From Pseudonocardia parietis (GTDB lineage Bacteria; Actinomycetota; Actinomycetes; Mycobacteriales; Pseudonocardiaceae), in the NCBI RefSeq assembly GCF_017876315.1, contig NZ_JAGINU010000001.1:4402001-4466000 (forward strand): a DNA stretch of 64,000 nt. The letters are read 5' to 3'. Below, piece by piece: positions 36,028 through 44,766 of the stretch. How positions within the stretch are numbered: the stretch's first letter is position 1; each line of letters opens with the position of its first letter. The notes below the pieces were generated by a model. It saw only the letters and a program-made list of their open reading frames with translations. It had not been told where the DNA came from and made no database searches. The position numbers and the translations under genes are program-made.

Positions 36028-36093
36028 GTGATCACGGAGTGTGTGCGGATCGGTGCCAGATATGGCACCGATCCGCACACACTCCGCGATCAC
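36028..36093. repeat. intergenic hairpin repeat, copy C
   Basis: The longest-armed copy: 29 of 30 positions pair, beginning GTGATCACGGAGTGTGTGCG and reaching GGTGCC at the top, with a small AGATAT apex. It lies directly beside the IS3 right end. Confidence 0.85.
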
Positions 36094-36110
36094 CGGCTTC
36101 CGTCGGGCCT

Positions 36111-36210
36111 CGCCGGCTTCCGCCGAGCCTCGCCGGCCCTCGCCGGCCCTCGCCGGCCCTCGCCGGCCCTCGCCGGCCCTCGCCGGCCCTCGCCGAGCCT
36201 CGCCGGGTCT
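36111..36210. repeat. 10-bp tandem repeat CGCCGGCCCT
   Basis: Six perfect units at 36131-36190 with degenerate units on both sides. The unit is too short and has no unique spacers, so it is a minisatellite and not CRISPR. Confidence 0.9.
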
Positions 36211-36245
36211 CACCGGGCCGGTGTTCCTCCGCCGGGACCGGCTCC

Positions 36246-36290
36246 GTCGTCGTTTGGTTGACGATCGGCTGGCGTCAATGAATCATTGAC
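36246..36290 (+). repeat. 45-bp palindrome-bearing direct repeat, copy 2
   Basis: 42 of 45 bases match copy 1 at 33085; differences are confined to the 4-bp centre after TTGACG. It carries the same GTCAATGAATCATTGAC palindrome. It sits 50 bp from the 3' end of the metallo-beta-lactamase-fold gene. Confidence 0.85.
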
Positions 36291-36340
36291 CACAGAGCGC
36301 CAACGCCCGCCGACGCAGGTCTCGACGACCGTGACCGGGC

Positions 36341-37240
36341 TCAGCGCGGCAGTCTGAAGCGCCCCGGCTCGACGAGCTCGCACCGCCCGTCGGCGACCAG
36401 GCGGGCCAGGTGCTGCTCGGCGGTGCGCCGTTCGACACTGTCCACCCAGGGCAGGTCGACATGCGGGCGGTACACGAGGCGGTGGGCCACGACGTCGTCC
36501 AGGGTGCGGGGCTCGTCGAGGAACTCCAGCAGCCGCTGTTCGCGGGTACGGATCACCTCGCGGTAGGCGCGCAGCTGGGTGCCGAACTCCGCGGCCCCGG
36601 TCACCACGCCCTTGTGGTGGAACGTGCCGTACCAGCGGGCCTGGACCTGCAGGCAGCGCTCGATCGACGCCTCGAACGCCTCCAGGTCGCTGCCCACGTC
36701 GCCGTAGTGCGGGCCGAACCGGCTCAGGTCGATGTCGCCGACGAAGAAGAAGTCGTCGGGCTCGACCAGCAGCCCGCAGTGCCCGGCCGTGTGCCCGGGC
36801 AGGTGCACCACGGTCACGGAGCGGTCGCCGAGGTCGAGCCGGGCGCCGTCGGCCAGTCCGGTCGCGTCCGGGCGGTCCACCAGCGCGAAGTCGCGCACGA
36901 GCTCCTGGCGGGTCTCCTCGTCGTGCTCCGGTGGCAGGCCGAAGCCCTCGACGAGCGCGTCCACCGAGCGCACCGCGGCCAGGTCCGCCTCGTGTGCGTG
37001 CACCGTGGCGCCGGGGAACCGGTGCAACCCGGCCAGGTGGTCCTCGTGTCCGTGGCTGACCACGACCGTGTCCACCCGGTCCCCGTCGAGCCCCTGCTCC
37101 CCCACCGCCAGGGACGGGTCGACCAGCACGGTCTGCGCGCTGCCCCGGATCAGCAGCGAGTTGCCGTACGGGTAGCGACCCCCGTTCTCGGGCACCAGGA
37201 CGCCGACGGCGCCGTGATCGTGACGGCTCAGACCGGCCAT
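36341..37240 (-). CDS. metallo-beta-lactamase-fold hydrolase
   Basis: 299 residues. Metal site HxHxDH in VVSHGHEDHLAGLHRF, third-motif His in VVHLPGHTAGHCGLL and Asp in FFVGDIDLSRFGP. A C-terminal winged segment (RRTAEQHLARLVADGRCELVEPGRFRLP) resembles the helical extension of glyoxalase II-like or LACTB2-like proteins. ATG 37240 is chosen since GGAGG lies 5 bp before it. The substrate, probably a thioester or lactone, is not determinable. Confidence 0.88.
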   Translation of the reverse strand: MAGLSRHDHGAVGVLVPENGGRYPYGNSLLIRGSAQTVLVDPSLAVGEQGLDGDRVDTVVVSHGHEDHLAGLHRFPGATVHAHEADLAAVRSVDALVEGFGLPPEHDEETRQELVRDFALVDRPDATGLADGARLDLGDRSVTVVHLPGHTAGHCGLLVEPDDFFFVGDIDLSRFGPHYGDVGSDLEAFEASIERCLQVQARWYGTFHHKGVVTGAAEFGTQLRAYREVIRTREQRLLEFLDEPRTLDDVVAHRLVYRPHVDLPWVDSVERRTAEQHLARLVADGRCELVEPGRFRLPR

Positions 37241-37374
37241 TCGCACCTCCGTAGCACTGACTGCTCCGGACCCGACCCTAGTGCGGTGGTGCCACGCCGG
37301 TCACTGTCGCTCGCCGGCGTCGGCACGCTTGCAGTCCTCGACGGGGACGCGGGCGCGGCCCGGATGCTCCTATG

Positions 37375-38692
37375 GATGTCAAGCGGCGGGTTCGAGGTCG
37401 TGGGTGGTGAGTAGGGCGCGGTAGATGTCTCGGGCGATGTAGCGCTTGAGGCAGCGGATGATCTCTTTCTTGCTCATGCCTTCGGCGGTGCGGCGGTCGG
37501 CGTAGTCGCGGGTGCGTGGGTCCCAGCGCAGTCGGCAGAGCACGATCCGGTAGAGCGCGGCGTTGGCTTGTCGGTCCCCGCCGCGGTTGAGTCGGTGGCG
37601 GTGGGTGCGCCCGGACGACGCGGGCAGTGGTGCGGCCCCGCAGAGCATCGCGAACGCGGCCTCGGACCGCAGTCGGTGCGGGTTCTCGCCCGCGGTGACC
37701 AGGAGCTGTCCGGCGACGTCGGGACCAACCCCGTGCATCGCAGCCAGGCTCGGGTTGATCGCGGTCACCAGCGGCGCGATCAACGACTCGATGTCGTCGA
37801 TCTCGGTGGTCAGCTCGCGGTGGCGGCGGGCCAGGCTGCGCAGCGCGATCAGAGTCGCGGTCTCGGGCTGGTCGGCGTGGGCGGGGTCGGGGCGTCGGGT
37901 GGCGCAGTGGGTCAGCAGCTCCCGCAGCCTCATGGGCGCGAGATGGGTGCGCAGCTCGTCGAGGGCAGTGATCAGCAGTGATCGGATCTGGGTCTGGGCC
38001 TCGGCGCGGGCGGCGACCGCGGAGCGGCGAGCCACGCGCAGCGCCCGCAGGGCTTCGACTCGTCCGTCGCGCTGCTTGGGGACACCGGTGGCGCGTCCGG
38101 CCAGGGCGGCGCGGGCGGCGGCCTCGGCGTCGACCGGGTCGGACTTGCCTTGCCAGCGGCGGGTCTTGCGGTCCGGGCGGTCGACCTCGACCACGGTGAT
38201 CGCGGCGGTGTGTAGGTGGCGGGCCAGGCCGGCGCCGTAGACGCCGGTGCCCTCGACCCCGACCCGGACCAGCAGCCCGAAGGTCTGCAGCCAGGACACC
38301 AGCGCGGCGTAGCCGGCTGCGGTGGCCGGGAACTGGGCGTGTCCCAGTAGCTGGCCGGTGGCCTGGTCGAGGGCGGCGGCGGTGTGGGTGTCTTTGTGGG
38401 TGTCGACCCCGCCGGTGACCTGGCGGGGCTCGCCGGGGACGGCGGTGTCAGCGGGGTGGGGGTGTGTCATCGTGGGCATGACCGTCCTGTACTCGTTCGA
38501 CCGGGCAGGGCGGCACGCACCAGCCGGGGCGAGCGGACAAGACAGTGATGGGTGCCTGCTGGCACAGGCTCCTATGAGGTCACAACCGCCGTCTGGTGAG
38601 TGCAAGCGAGCCCCGCAGCGGACCGGCCGACAGATCCGGTTGAGGACCAGGAGTCAGTCAGGCGGTGGGTCAGACCGACCGCTGCGGGGCTC
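37375..38692. mobile_element. IS110-family insertion sequence (ends approximate)
   Basis: It carries an intact IS110 transposase on the minus strand. The 3' side is very short (a few bases), while the 5' side holds about 210-230 bp of non-coding DNA before the catalase gene, the layout of IS110-group elements, which lack inverted ends. GCTCCTATG occurs at 37366-37374, at the 3' end, and again at 38568-38576 in the non-coding part. Exact ends need comparison with an empty site. Confidence 0.7.
37379..38479 (-). CDS. IS110-family transposase (DEDD type)
   Basis: 366 residues. The N-terminal DEDD RuvC-like domain starts VTGGVDTHKDTHTAAALD, with VGVEGTGVYGAGLARHL and KSDPVDAEAAARAAL. The C-terminal Transposase_20 domain has MHGVGPDVAGQLLVTAGENPHRLRSEAAFAMLCGAAPLPASSGRTHRHRLNRGGDRQANAAL, including the catalytic serine region. 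Apparently intact. Known relatives use an RNA encoded beside the gene to choose donor and target. Confidence 0.93.
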   Translation of the reverse strand: MPTMTHPHPADTAVPGEPRQVTGGVDTHKDTHTAAALDQATGQLLGHAQFPATAAGYAALVSWLQTFGLLVRVGVEGTGVYGAGLARHLHTAAITVVEVDRPDRKTRRWQGKSDPVDAEAAARAALAGRATGVPKQRDGRVEALRALRVARRSAVAARAEAQTQIRSLLITALDELRTHLAPMRLRELLTHCATRRPDPAHADQPETATLIALRSLARRHRELTTEIDDIESLIAPLVTAINPSLAAMHGVGPDVAGQLLVTAGENPHRLRSEAAFAMLCGAAPLPASSGRTHRHRLNRGGDRQANAALYRIVLCRLRWDPRTRDYADRRTAEGMSKKEIIRCLKRYIARDIYRALLTTHDLEPAA

Positions 38693-38700
38693 ACCTACAT
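38480..38700 (-). ncRNA. candidate IS110 guide (bridge) RNA region
   Basis: Non-coding DNA upstream of the transposase, on its strand. It contains a perfect 14-bp inverted repeat GAGCCCCGCAGCGG (38608-38621 with 38679-38692) around 57 bp, a small GCCTG/CAGGC hairpin near 38555-38570, and the 9-mer CATAGGAGC (minus strand) that also occurs at the element's 3' end. Position and structure fit the bridge RNA of IS110 elements; the transcript itself is inferred. Confidence 0.4.
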
Positions 38701-38711
38701 CATCCTCACTG

Positions 38712-40853
38712 TCAGGCGGGCAGCGAGTCGGTGTGCCGCTCCCACGCCCGGTGCAGGCCGAGCACCTCGCAGAAGGCGTCGACGAACTCGTCGGGCACCG
38801 AGTCCGTCACGGCCGGGGCCGAGACGACCCCGAGGTCGGTGCTGACCCGGTCGCCCTCGGCCTCGACCCTGGCCGTCCCGTTCGCCGCCCGCGCGACCAG
38901 GCGTGTCCCGGCACCGAGGGCGCCGATCGCCTTGGCGTGCTTGATCGCCTCGGTGACGAAGTGCGTCGCGTAGCCGTCCTGCCCGAGCGTCTCGGCGGAG
39001 TCCGGGCCGCCGGGCACGACCACCGCGTCGTAGACCACCGAGGCCATCGAGTTGATCGCCCGGTCGACCGCGACGTCCGCACCCTGCGAGTCGCGCACCG
39101 GGCCCGCGGTGGGCGCGAGCAGCTCGGGCAGCGCACCGCGCGCGCTCAGGGCCCGGGCCAGCTCGGCCGCGGCGGGGTCGGCGCCGTCGGCGACCAGGAT
39201 CGCGACCTTGCGCGAGAGCACCGAGCCGAACGTGGTGTTGGCCTGGCTCAGCGCGGGCGAGGTGTGGCCGTGGTTGGGCTTCGGTACGTCGGCCGGGGCC
39301 GTGACGCCGACGCCCTCGGCGACGGCGACCGCCAGGTCGTGGTCGATGTGGTTGAGCTGCTCGATCTGCTGCTCCCGCACGTGCATGTGGTCGCATTTGT
39401 TCAGCTCGAAGCGGTAGGCGGCGACGATGTGCTCGCGCTCCCAGCCGGCCATGCTGTTCCAGAACAGCGTGGCCTGGCTGTAGTACTCCTGGAAGCTCGG
39501 GCTGCGCTTGCGGATCTTCTCGCCGTCCACCCGCTCCTGGTAGTGCCGGAACACCTCGCTGTCGGCGATCGCCGGGCAGCCGCCCTGGAGCGAGTTCTTG
39601 TAGTACGGCGCGCGTCCCTGGTGGATCTGCATCTGCATGAACCCGTCGCGCTGGTTGTTGCTGACCGGGGCGACCGCCCGGTTGACCGGCAAGTGATGGA
39701 AGTTCGCCGAGCCGAACCGGTTGAGCTGGGTGTCCAGATAGGAGAAGTTGCGGGTCTGCAGCAGCGGGTCGTTGGTGAAGTCGATGCCGGGCACGATGTT
39801 CGCCGTGTGGAACGCGACCTGCTCGGTCTCGGCGAAGAAGTTGTCCGGGTTGCGGTTGAGCACCATCTTCCCCACCGGGCGCACCGGCACCTGCTCCTCG
39901 GGGATGATCTTCGTCGCGTCCAGCAGGTCGAAGTCGAAGTTGTGCTCGTCGGACTCGGGCACCAGCTGCACGCCCAGCTCGTACTCCGGGAAGGCACCCT
40001 TCTCGATGGCCTCCCACAGGTCCCGGCGGTTGAAGTCCGGGTCCTTGCCCTGGATCTTCTGCGCCTCGTCCCACACCAGCGAGTGCGTGCCCAGCACCGG
40101 TGTCCAGTGGAACTTCACGAACGTGCCCTGCCCGTCGGCGTTGACGAAGCGGAACGTGTGCACCCCGAACCCCTGCATCGTCCGGTAGCTGCGCGGGATC
40201 GCCCGGTCCGACATCAGCCACATGATCGCGTGCTGCGCCTCGGGCTGCAGCGACACGAAGTCCCACAACGTGTCGTGCGCGGACTGCGCCTGCGGGATCG
40301 CGGCCTGTGGCTCCGGCTTCACCGCGTGCACGAAGTCCGGGAACTTGATCCCGTCGTGGATGAAGAAGACCGGGAAGTTGTTGCCGACCAGGTCGTAGTT
40401 GCCCTGCGCGGTGTAGAACTTCGTCGCGAACCCGCGCACGTCGCGCACCGTGTCGCCGGAGCCCTTGAACCCGGCCACCGTGGAGAACCGCACGAACACC
40501 GGCGTCTGCACAGCCGGCTCGGTGAGGAACCGGGCGACCGTGTACTCGGACAGCCGGTCGTCGTAGGGCTGGAAGTAGCCGTACGCCCCGGACCCCCTGG
40601 CGTGCACCACCCGCTCCGGGATCCGCTCGTGGTCGAAGTGCATGATCTTCTCGCGGGCGTGGAAGTCCTCGAGCAGCGTCGGGCCGCGCTCGCCGACGGT
40701 CAGCGAGTCATCGGTGTGGTCGACCCGCACCCCCTGGTTCGTGGTGAGGGCGGTGTCCTGCGGGTCGTACCGGGCACCGTCGAGCTGGCGCTGCTTGTCC
40801 TCGCCCCCGCTCCGCGGGTCCGGGTCGGGGATCGACTGGAACGACGTGGCCAT
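38712..40853 (-). CDS. katE: large-subunit catalase (HPII/KatE type, with C-terminal class I GATase-like domain)
   Basis: 713 residues, the size of clade II catalases. Active-site His and Asn are in RVVHARGSGAYGYF and YDLVGNNFPVFFIHDGIKFPD; the haem tyrosine region is RNFSYLDTQLNRFGSANFHHLPVNR. After about residue 540 comes a DJ-1/GATase-like domain (KVAILVADGADPAAAELARAL..., YDAVVVPGGPDSAETL). It converts H2O2 to water and oxygen. ATG 40853 follows GAAGGA. The IS110 element begins about 20 bp after its stop, so the native terminator may be altered. Confidence 0.95.
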   Translation of the reverse strand: MATSFQSIPDPDPRSGGEDKQRQLDGARYDPQDTALTTNQGVRVDHTDDSLTVGERGPTLLEDFHAREKIMHFDHERIPERVVHARGSGAYGYFQPYDDRLSEYTVARFLTEPAVQTPVFVRFSTVAGFKGSGDTVRDVRGFATKFYTAQGNYDLVGNNFPVFFIHDGIKFPDFVHAVKPEPQAAIPQAQSAHDTLWDFVSLQPEAQHAIMWLMSDRAIPRSYRTMQGFGVHTFRFVNADGQGTFVKFHWTPVLGTHSLVWDEAQKIQGKDPDFNRRDLWEAIEKGAFPEYELGVQLVPESDEHNFDFDLLDATKIIPEEQVPVRPVGKMVLNRNPDNFFAETEQVAFHTANIVPGIDFTNDPLLQTRNFSYLDTQLNRFGSANFHHLPVNRAVAPVSNNQRDGFMQMQIHQGRAPYYKNSLQGGCPAIADSEVFRHYQERVDGEKIRKRSPSFQEYYSQATLFWNSMAGWEREHIVAAYRFELNKCDHMHVREQQIEQLNHIDHDLAVAVAEGVGVTAPADVPKPNHGHTSPALSQANTTFGSVLSRKVAILVADGADPAAAELARALSARGALPELLAPTAGPVRDSQGADVAVDRAINSMASVVYDAVVVPGGPDSAETLGQDGYATHFVTEAIKHAKAIGALGAGTRLVARAANGTARVEAEGDRVSTDLGVVSAPAVTDSVPDEFVDAFCEVLGLHRAWERHTDSLPA

Positions 40854-41066
40854 CGGTGGGTTTCCTTCGCTGTCGCGCTTCGGGTCTCGGCTACCTGCTA
40901 CCCGGCGCGACACGGAAATCACGTGGTGCCGCGGAGTCCGCACGTTCGTGGGGCCGTGAAGATCCCTGTTCCGGGAGCGCGGCGTACGCCCGGACGCACC
41001 CGGACGGGGATCATCGGCGCGTGTCGGTTCCCGCCCGGGCCCGGCCGTCCGGCACGATCGTCGGCG

Positions 41067-42260
41067 ATGGCCGATCCCGCTGCGCTCACCCTGCTCTCCG
41101 CGCTGCCCCGCCGCCCGGAGCCCGAGGTCCCCGGGCCGCACACCGGGCCGGACTCGGACTGGCCCGGCGTCGACGACCCCGGGGCACTGCGCACCCTGGT
41201 CGCCCGCTGGCTGGCCGGTTACGGCGCGGCGCAGACCCGGCGCACCTACGCCTACGCGCTGGGCCTGCCGCCGGAGTGGGCCGACGCCGTCACCGGCGCC
41301 GACCGGTCCGTGCCCGAGAGGGACGGCGGCGGGCGCACCCCACCCCCGGCCCGCCGCGGACGGCTGCACCACCTGGCGTACTTCCGCTGGTGCGCCGGCC
41401 ACGCGCTGGACCCGCGGGCGGCGACGGCCGCGCACGTCACGACCTGGCTGCACGCACTCGACGCCGCAGGCGCCGGCAAGCGGACCCGGGCCCGAATGCT
41501 GTCGACGGTGTCGGCGTTCTACGGGTTCCTGGCCGAGGACGGCGTGATCGACGCCAACCCGGCCGCGCTGCACCGGGGGCGGCTCGGCCTCACCGGGACG
41601 TCGCGGGACCCGTCCCCGACGATCCGGCTCACGGCCCCCCAGGTCCGTGCCCTGTGGACCTCGGCGGCCCAGCTGCCCAACCGCACCCGGCACCGCGAGC
41701 TCTACGCCCAACGGGCCGTCGCCTACGTCGCACTGCTCACCCTGGGCCTGCGGATCTCCGAGATCACCGGGCTGGACCGCGCCGACCTCGTCGTGACCGG
41801 TGGCGAGCGGGTGCTGCGGGTCCGCGGCAAGGGCGGCACGGAGCGCGAGGTGTTCCCCGGGGCGGCGACCGTCGACGCCCTGACCGCGTACCTGCTGCTG
41901 CGCGACCGCGAGTACGGCGACACGCTGCCGGCCCGCACCGCGGGTGCCCGCCGCTCCCCCATGCTCGCCACCCGCGACGGCGGCCGGTGCTCGCGGCACG
42001 ACCTGTACCTGCTGCTGCGCCGGATCGCCCGCAACGCGGGCCCGGAGCTGGCCGACGTCGCCGAGCGGGTGCACCCGCACACGCTGCGCCACGCCTACGT
42101 CACCCTGGCCCTGGAGGCGGGCGCGCCGATCCAGCACGTCCAGGCCGACGTCGGGCACGCCAGCATCGCCACCACCCGGCACTACGACCGCTCGCTGCGC
42201 ACCCGCTCCGGCAGTGCGGCCGACCTGGTCACCGGGCTCGTCACCGGTCCCACCGGCTGA
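41067..42260 (+). CDS. tyrosine recombinase/integrase (XerC/D-like)
   Basis: 397 residues from ATG 41067. There is an N-terminal SAM-like core-binding domain (TLVARWLAGYGAAQTRRTYAYAL..., HVTTWLHALDAAG). The catalytic domain has Arg in LLTLGLRISEITGLDRADL, HxxR in VHPHTLRHAYVTLALEAG, His in DVGHASIATT and nucleophile Tyr in TRHYDRS. All catalytic residues are present. It is not next to a tRNA gene and has no excisionase or phage genes beside it, so it stands alone between the catalase and a symporter. Confidence 0.88.
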   Translation: MADPAALTLLSALPRRPEPEVPGPHTGPDSDWPGVDDPGALRTLVARWLAGYGAAQTRRTYAYALGLPPEWADAVTGADRSVPERDGGGRTPPPARRGRLHHLAYFRWCAGHALDPRAATAAHVTTWLHALDAAGAGKRTRARMLSTVSAFYGFLAEDGVIDANPAALHRGRLGLTGTSRDPSPTIRLTAPQVRALWTSAAQLPNRTRHRELYAQRAVAYVALLTLGLRISEITGLDRADLVVTGGERVLRVRGKGGTEREVFPGAATVDALTAYLLLRDREYGDTLPARTAGARRSPMLATRDGGRCSRHDLYLLLRRIARNAGPELADVAERVHPHTLRHAYVTLALEAGAPIQHVQADVGHASIATTRHYDRSLRTRSGSAADLVTGLVTGPTG

Positions 42261-42282
42261 GCCCGGCGCCCGGGGTCGCGGG

Positions 42283-43884
42283 TCAGGAGGGTTCGCGCTC
42301 CCGCTGCTCGACGACCTCGCCGTCCTCGATCTTCCGGCGGAACTTCCGCACCTCCTGCTTCACCACCGGAGCGAGGATGTAGAGCCCGAGGATGTTGAAC
42401 AGCGCCAGCAGGAACAGCACCGCGTCGGCGAAGTTCAGCACGCTGTCCAGCGTGAGCACCGAGCCGACGACGATGAAGAAGCAGAACACGCCCTGGTAGA
42501 TCCGCTCGGAGAGCAGGCTCTTGCCGAACAGGTACGTCCAGGCCTTCTGCCCGTAGTACCCCCAGGTGATCATCGTGGAGATCGCGAACAGCGCGACGGC
42601 CACCACCAGCACGTACGGGAACCAGGGCACGACGGTCTCGAACGCACTCGACGTGACCACGACGCCGTCGGGTTCCGTCCCGGTCGCCAGGTAGGTCGCC
42701 TGGGCCTCGTTCCAGAACGCCGAGCCGGCGATGATGATCGTCAGCGCGGTCATGGTGCAGATGATGACGGTGTCGACGAACGGTTCGAGCAACGCGACGT
42801 AGCCCTCGGTGACCGGGTTGTCGGTGCGCACCGCGGAGTGCGCGATCGGGGCCGAACCGAGACCGGCCTCGTTGGAGAACGCCGCCCGGGTGAACCCGAC
42901 GATCATGGCGCCGACGATCCCGCCGACGACCCCCTCGGCGGCGAAGGCACCCGCGAAGATCGCTCCGATCGCCGCGGGGACCTGGTCGATGTTGACCAGG
43001 ATGACGGTCAGGCATCCGAGCACGTAGATGATGCCCATCGCCGGCACGAGCCGGCTGGTGACCTTGCCGATCACCTTGATCCCGCCGAAGATCACGGCGC
43101 CGACCACGGCCGCGAGCACGACCCCGAAGATCGTGGCCGAACCCGCACCGCCGAGCAGTCCCTCCTCGCCGCCGGTGACGTCCTCCAGCAGGGCGAACGT
43201 CTGGTTGGCCTGGAACATGTTGCCGCCGCCGATGCCGAAACACAGCAGGAAGATCGCGGCGAGCACGGCGAGGGTCTTGCCCAACATCGCGCCGAAGCGG
43301 TTCGGGATCCGCTCGGCGACGCCCTTGCGCAGGTAGTGCATCGGCCCGCCGGATACGGTGCCGTCCTCGTGGATCTCGCGATACCGGACGCCGAGGGTGC
43401 ACTCGACGAACTTGGTGCACATACCGAACAGGCCGGCCAGGACCATCCAGAAGGTCGCGCCCGGCCCGCCGATCGTCATCGCGACGCCGACACCGGCGAT
43501 GTTGCCGAGCCCGACCGTCCCGGACAGCGCGGAGGACAGGGCCTGGAAGTGCGTGATCTCGCCCTGCTCGTCCTTGCGCGTGTACCTGCCGCGGACGATC
43601 TTCAACGCGAGCCCGAAGCTGCGCGCCTGGACGAACCCGAAGTAGACGGTGAACACGACTGCCGCGAGGATCAGCCAGGCGACGATCCAGGGGAACGTGG
43701 TACCGCCGACCGGGAAGCCCACGTCGAACACGAAGGTCGATACCGCGTCGGAGATCGGGGTGAAAGCGCTGTTGATCGCGTTCTCGATGGCGCCGAGCAC
43801 CCCGGGTTGCGAGGACTCCTGCGCGAGAACGTCGGTGAGCGGCGGCGGGGTCGGAACCGCGGCCGCTGATGTGACGGGCGACAT
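42283..43884 (-). CDS. sodium:alanine/glycine symporter (AGCS family)
   Basis: 533 residues with about 11 membrane spans. AGCS signatures: ALSSALSGTVGLGNIAGVGVAMTIGGPGATFWMVLAGLFGMCTKFVECTLGVRYRE, GGPMHYLRKG, FTRAAFSNEAGLGSAPIAHSAVRTDNPVTEGYVALLEPF. The C-terminus (KFRRKIEDGEVVEQREREPS) is charged and cytoplasmic. It imports alanine or glycine with Na+. ATG 43884 (MSPVTSAAAV) chosen; the frame is open further upstream but without a better start. Its stop is 22 bp from the convergent recombinase. Confidence 0.93.
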   Translation of the reverse strand: MSPVTSAAAVPTPPPLTDVLAQESSQPGVLGAIENAINSAFTPISDAVSTFVFDVGFPVGGTTFPWIVAWLILAAVVFTVYFGFVQARSFGLALKIVRGRYTRKDEQGEITHFQALSSALSGTVGLGNIAGVGVAMTIGGPGATFWMVLAGLFGMCTKFVECTLGVRYREIHEDGTVSGGPMHYLRKGVAERIPNRFGAMLGKTLAVLAAIFLLCFGIGGGNMFQANQTFALLEDVTGGEEGLLGGAGSATIFGVVLAAVVGAVIFGGIKVIGKVTSRLVPAMGIIYVLGCLTVILVNIDQVPAAIGAIFAGAFAAEGVVGGIVGAMIVGFTRAAFSNEAGLGSAPIAHSAVRTDNPVTEGYVALLEPFVDTVIICTMTALTIIIAGSAFWNEAQATYLATGTEPDGVVVTSSAFETVVPWFPYVLVVAVALFAISTMITWGYYGQKAWTYLFGKSLLSERIYQGVFCFFIVVGSVLTLDSVLNFADAVLFLLALFNILGLYILAPVVKQEVRKFRRKIEDGEVVEQREREPS

Positions 43885-44000
43885 GGACCGGAACCTCAGC
43901 GGACAACCGGACGAGAGGCAACACTCACCCGGAACGGTTACCGAATCGTAGGCTCGCGGCGGCTTGAGCTGAACCCCGGTCGAGGTCGCAGGCTGTCCGC

Positions 44001-44639
44001 ATGGAGTCCACACCACAGCCCGACTTCTTCGACCGCGCTTACGCCGAGGGCGATCCGCCCTGGGTGATCGGCGAGCCGCAGCCCGCCGTCGTCGCCCTCG
44101 CCGACCGCGGGGAACTCACCGGCCGGATTCTCGAGCCCGGCTGCGGGACCGGCGAGCACACCGTCCACCTCACCCGGCTCGGCCTGGACGTGCTGGGCAC
44201 CGACGCCTCCCCCACCGCGATCGCCCGTGCCCGGGACCGGGCCCGCGACCACGGCGTCGCGGCCCGGTTCGCCGTCACCGACGCCCTGGACCCGGGCGAC
44301 CTCGGCCGGTTCGACACCGTGCTCGACAGCGCCCTGTTCCACGTGTTCGACCCCGGCGACCAGGCCCGCTACGCCCGCGGGCTGGCCGGGCTCGTGCGCT
44401 CCGGCGGGGTCGTGCACCTGCTGGCGCTCGCCCGTACCGGCGCGGCCGCCGAGTTCGGGCCGGTGATCGACGCCGCCGCGATCCGGGCGGCGTTCACGGG
44501 TCCGGTGTGGACGGTCGAGGAGATCGCCTCCACCACCTACCGCGGCATCGTCACCACCGACCTCGCCGACGCCTACGGTCAACCGCCCGGCACGGTGGTG
44601 GACGTCCCCGCGCACCTGGCCCGCATCGTCCGCACCTGA
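44001..44639 (+). CDS. class I SAM-dependent methyltransferase
   Basis: 212 residues. It resembles thiopurine/tellurite-type methyltransferases: FFDRAYAEGDPPWVIGEPQPAVVALADRG, then GRILEPGCGTGEHTVHLTRLGLDVLGTDASPTAIARAR, FDTVLDSALFHVFDP. The PPW motif near the N-terminus is characteristic of small detoxifying methyltransferases. Divergent from the AGCS symporter and convergent with the ferrochelatase. Acceptor unknown. Confidence 0.88.
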   Translation: MESTPQPDFFDRAYAEGDPPWVIGEPQPAVVALADRGELTGRILEPGCGTGEHTVHLTRLGLDVLGTDASPTAIARARDRARDHGVAARFAVTDALDPGDLGRFDTVLDSALFHVFDPGDQARYARGLAGLVRSGGVVHLLALARTGAAAEFGPVIDAAAIRAAFTGPVWTVEEIASTTYRGIVTTDLADAYGQPPGTVVDVPAHLARIVRT

Positions 44640-44678
44640 GTACACAGCCTCCGTCCGGGACCTCGCCCCGCCGGGGTA

Positions 44679-44706
44679 CCTCGCACCGGGTGCAGTCGGT
44701 GCGAGG
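44679..44706. terminator. two-way hairpin between convergent methyltransferase and ferrochelatase
   Basis: CCTCGCACCG and CGGTGCGAGG form a perfect 10-bp stem with an 8-nt loop in the 127-bp gap between two convergent stops. No T-run is present. Confidence 0.55.
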
Positions 44707-44766
44707 TCGGCCGACGGGGTGCGACGTGCCGCACGCCGGGTACGGGGCGCGGGTCCGGGGGCGGCG

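Noticed and set aside
36111..36210. Regular short repeats as a CRISPR array
   Set aside because: The unit is 10 bp with no unique spacers, and no cas genes are present.
33085..36290. The 45-bp repeats as attL/attR of an integrated element
   Set aside because: No integrase lies between them; the enclosed genes are an ordinary methyltransferase, an ABC remnant and an IS3 with its own target duplication.
38608..38692. The 14-bp inverted repeat as the katE terminator
   Set aside because: The loop of 57 nt is too long for an intrinsic terminator and there is no T-run; the IS110 RNA reading explains it better, though not proven.
38322..41066. Very long plus-strand open frame across the catalase gene
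   Set aside because: It is the antisense of katE and the IS110 transposase, which have clear families. In high-GC DNA the opposite strand stays open by chance; only the part from 41067 (recombinase) is real.
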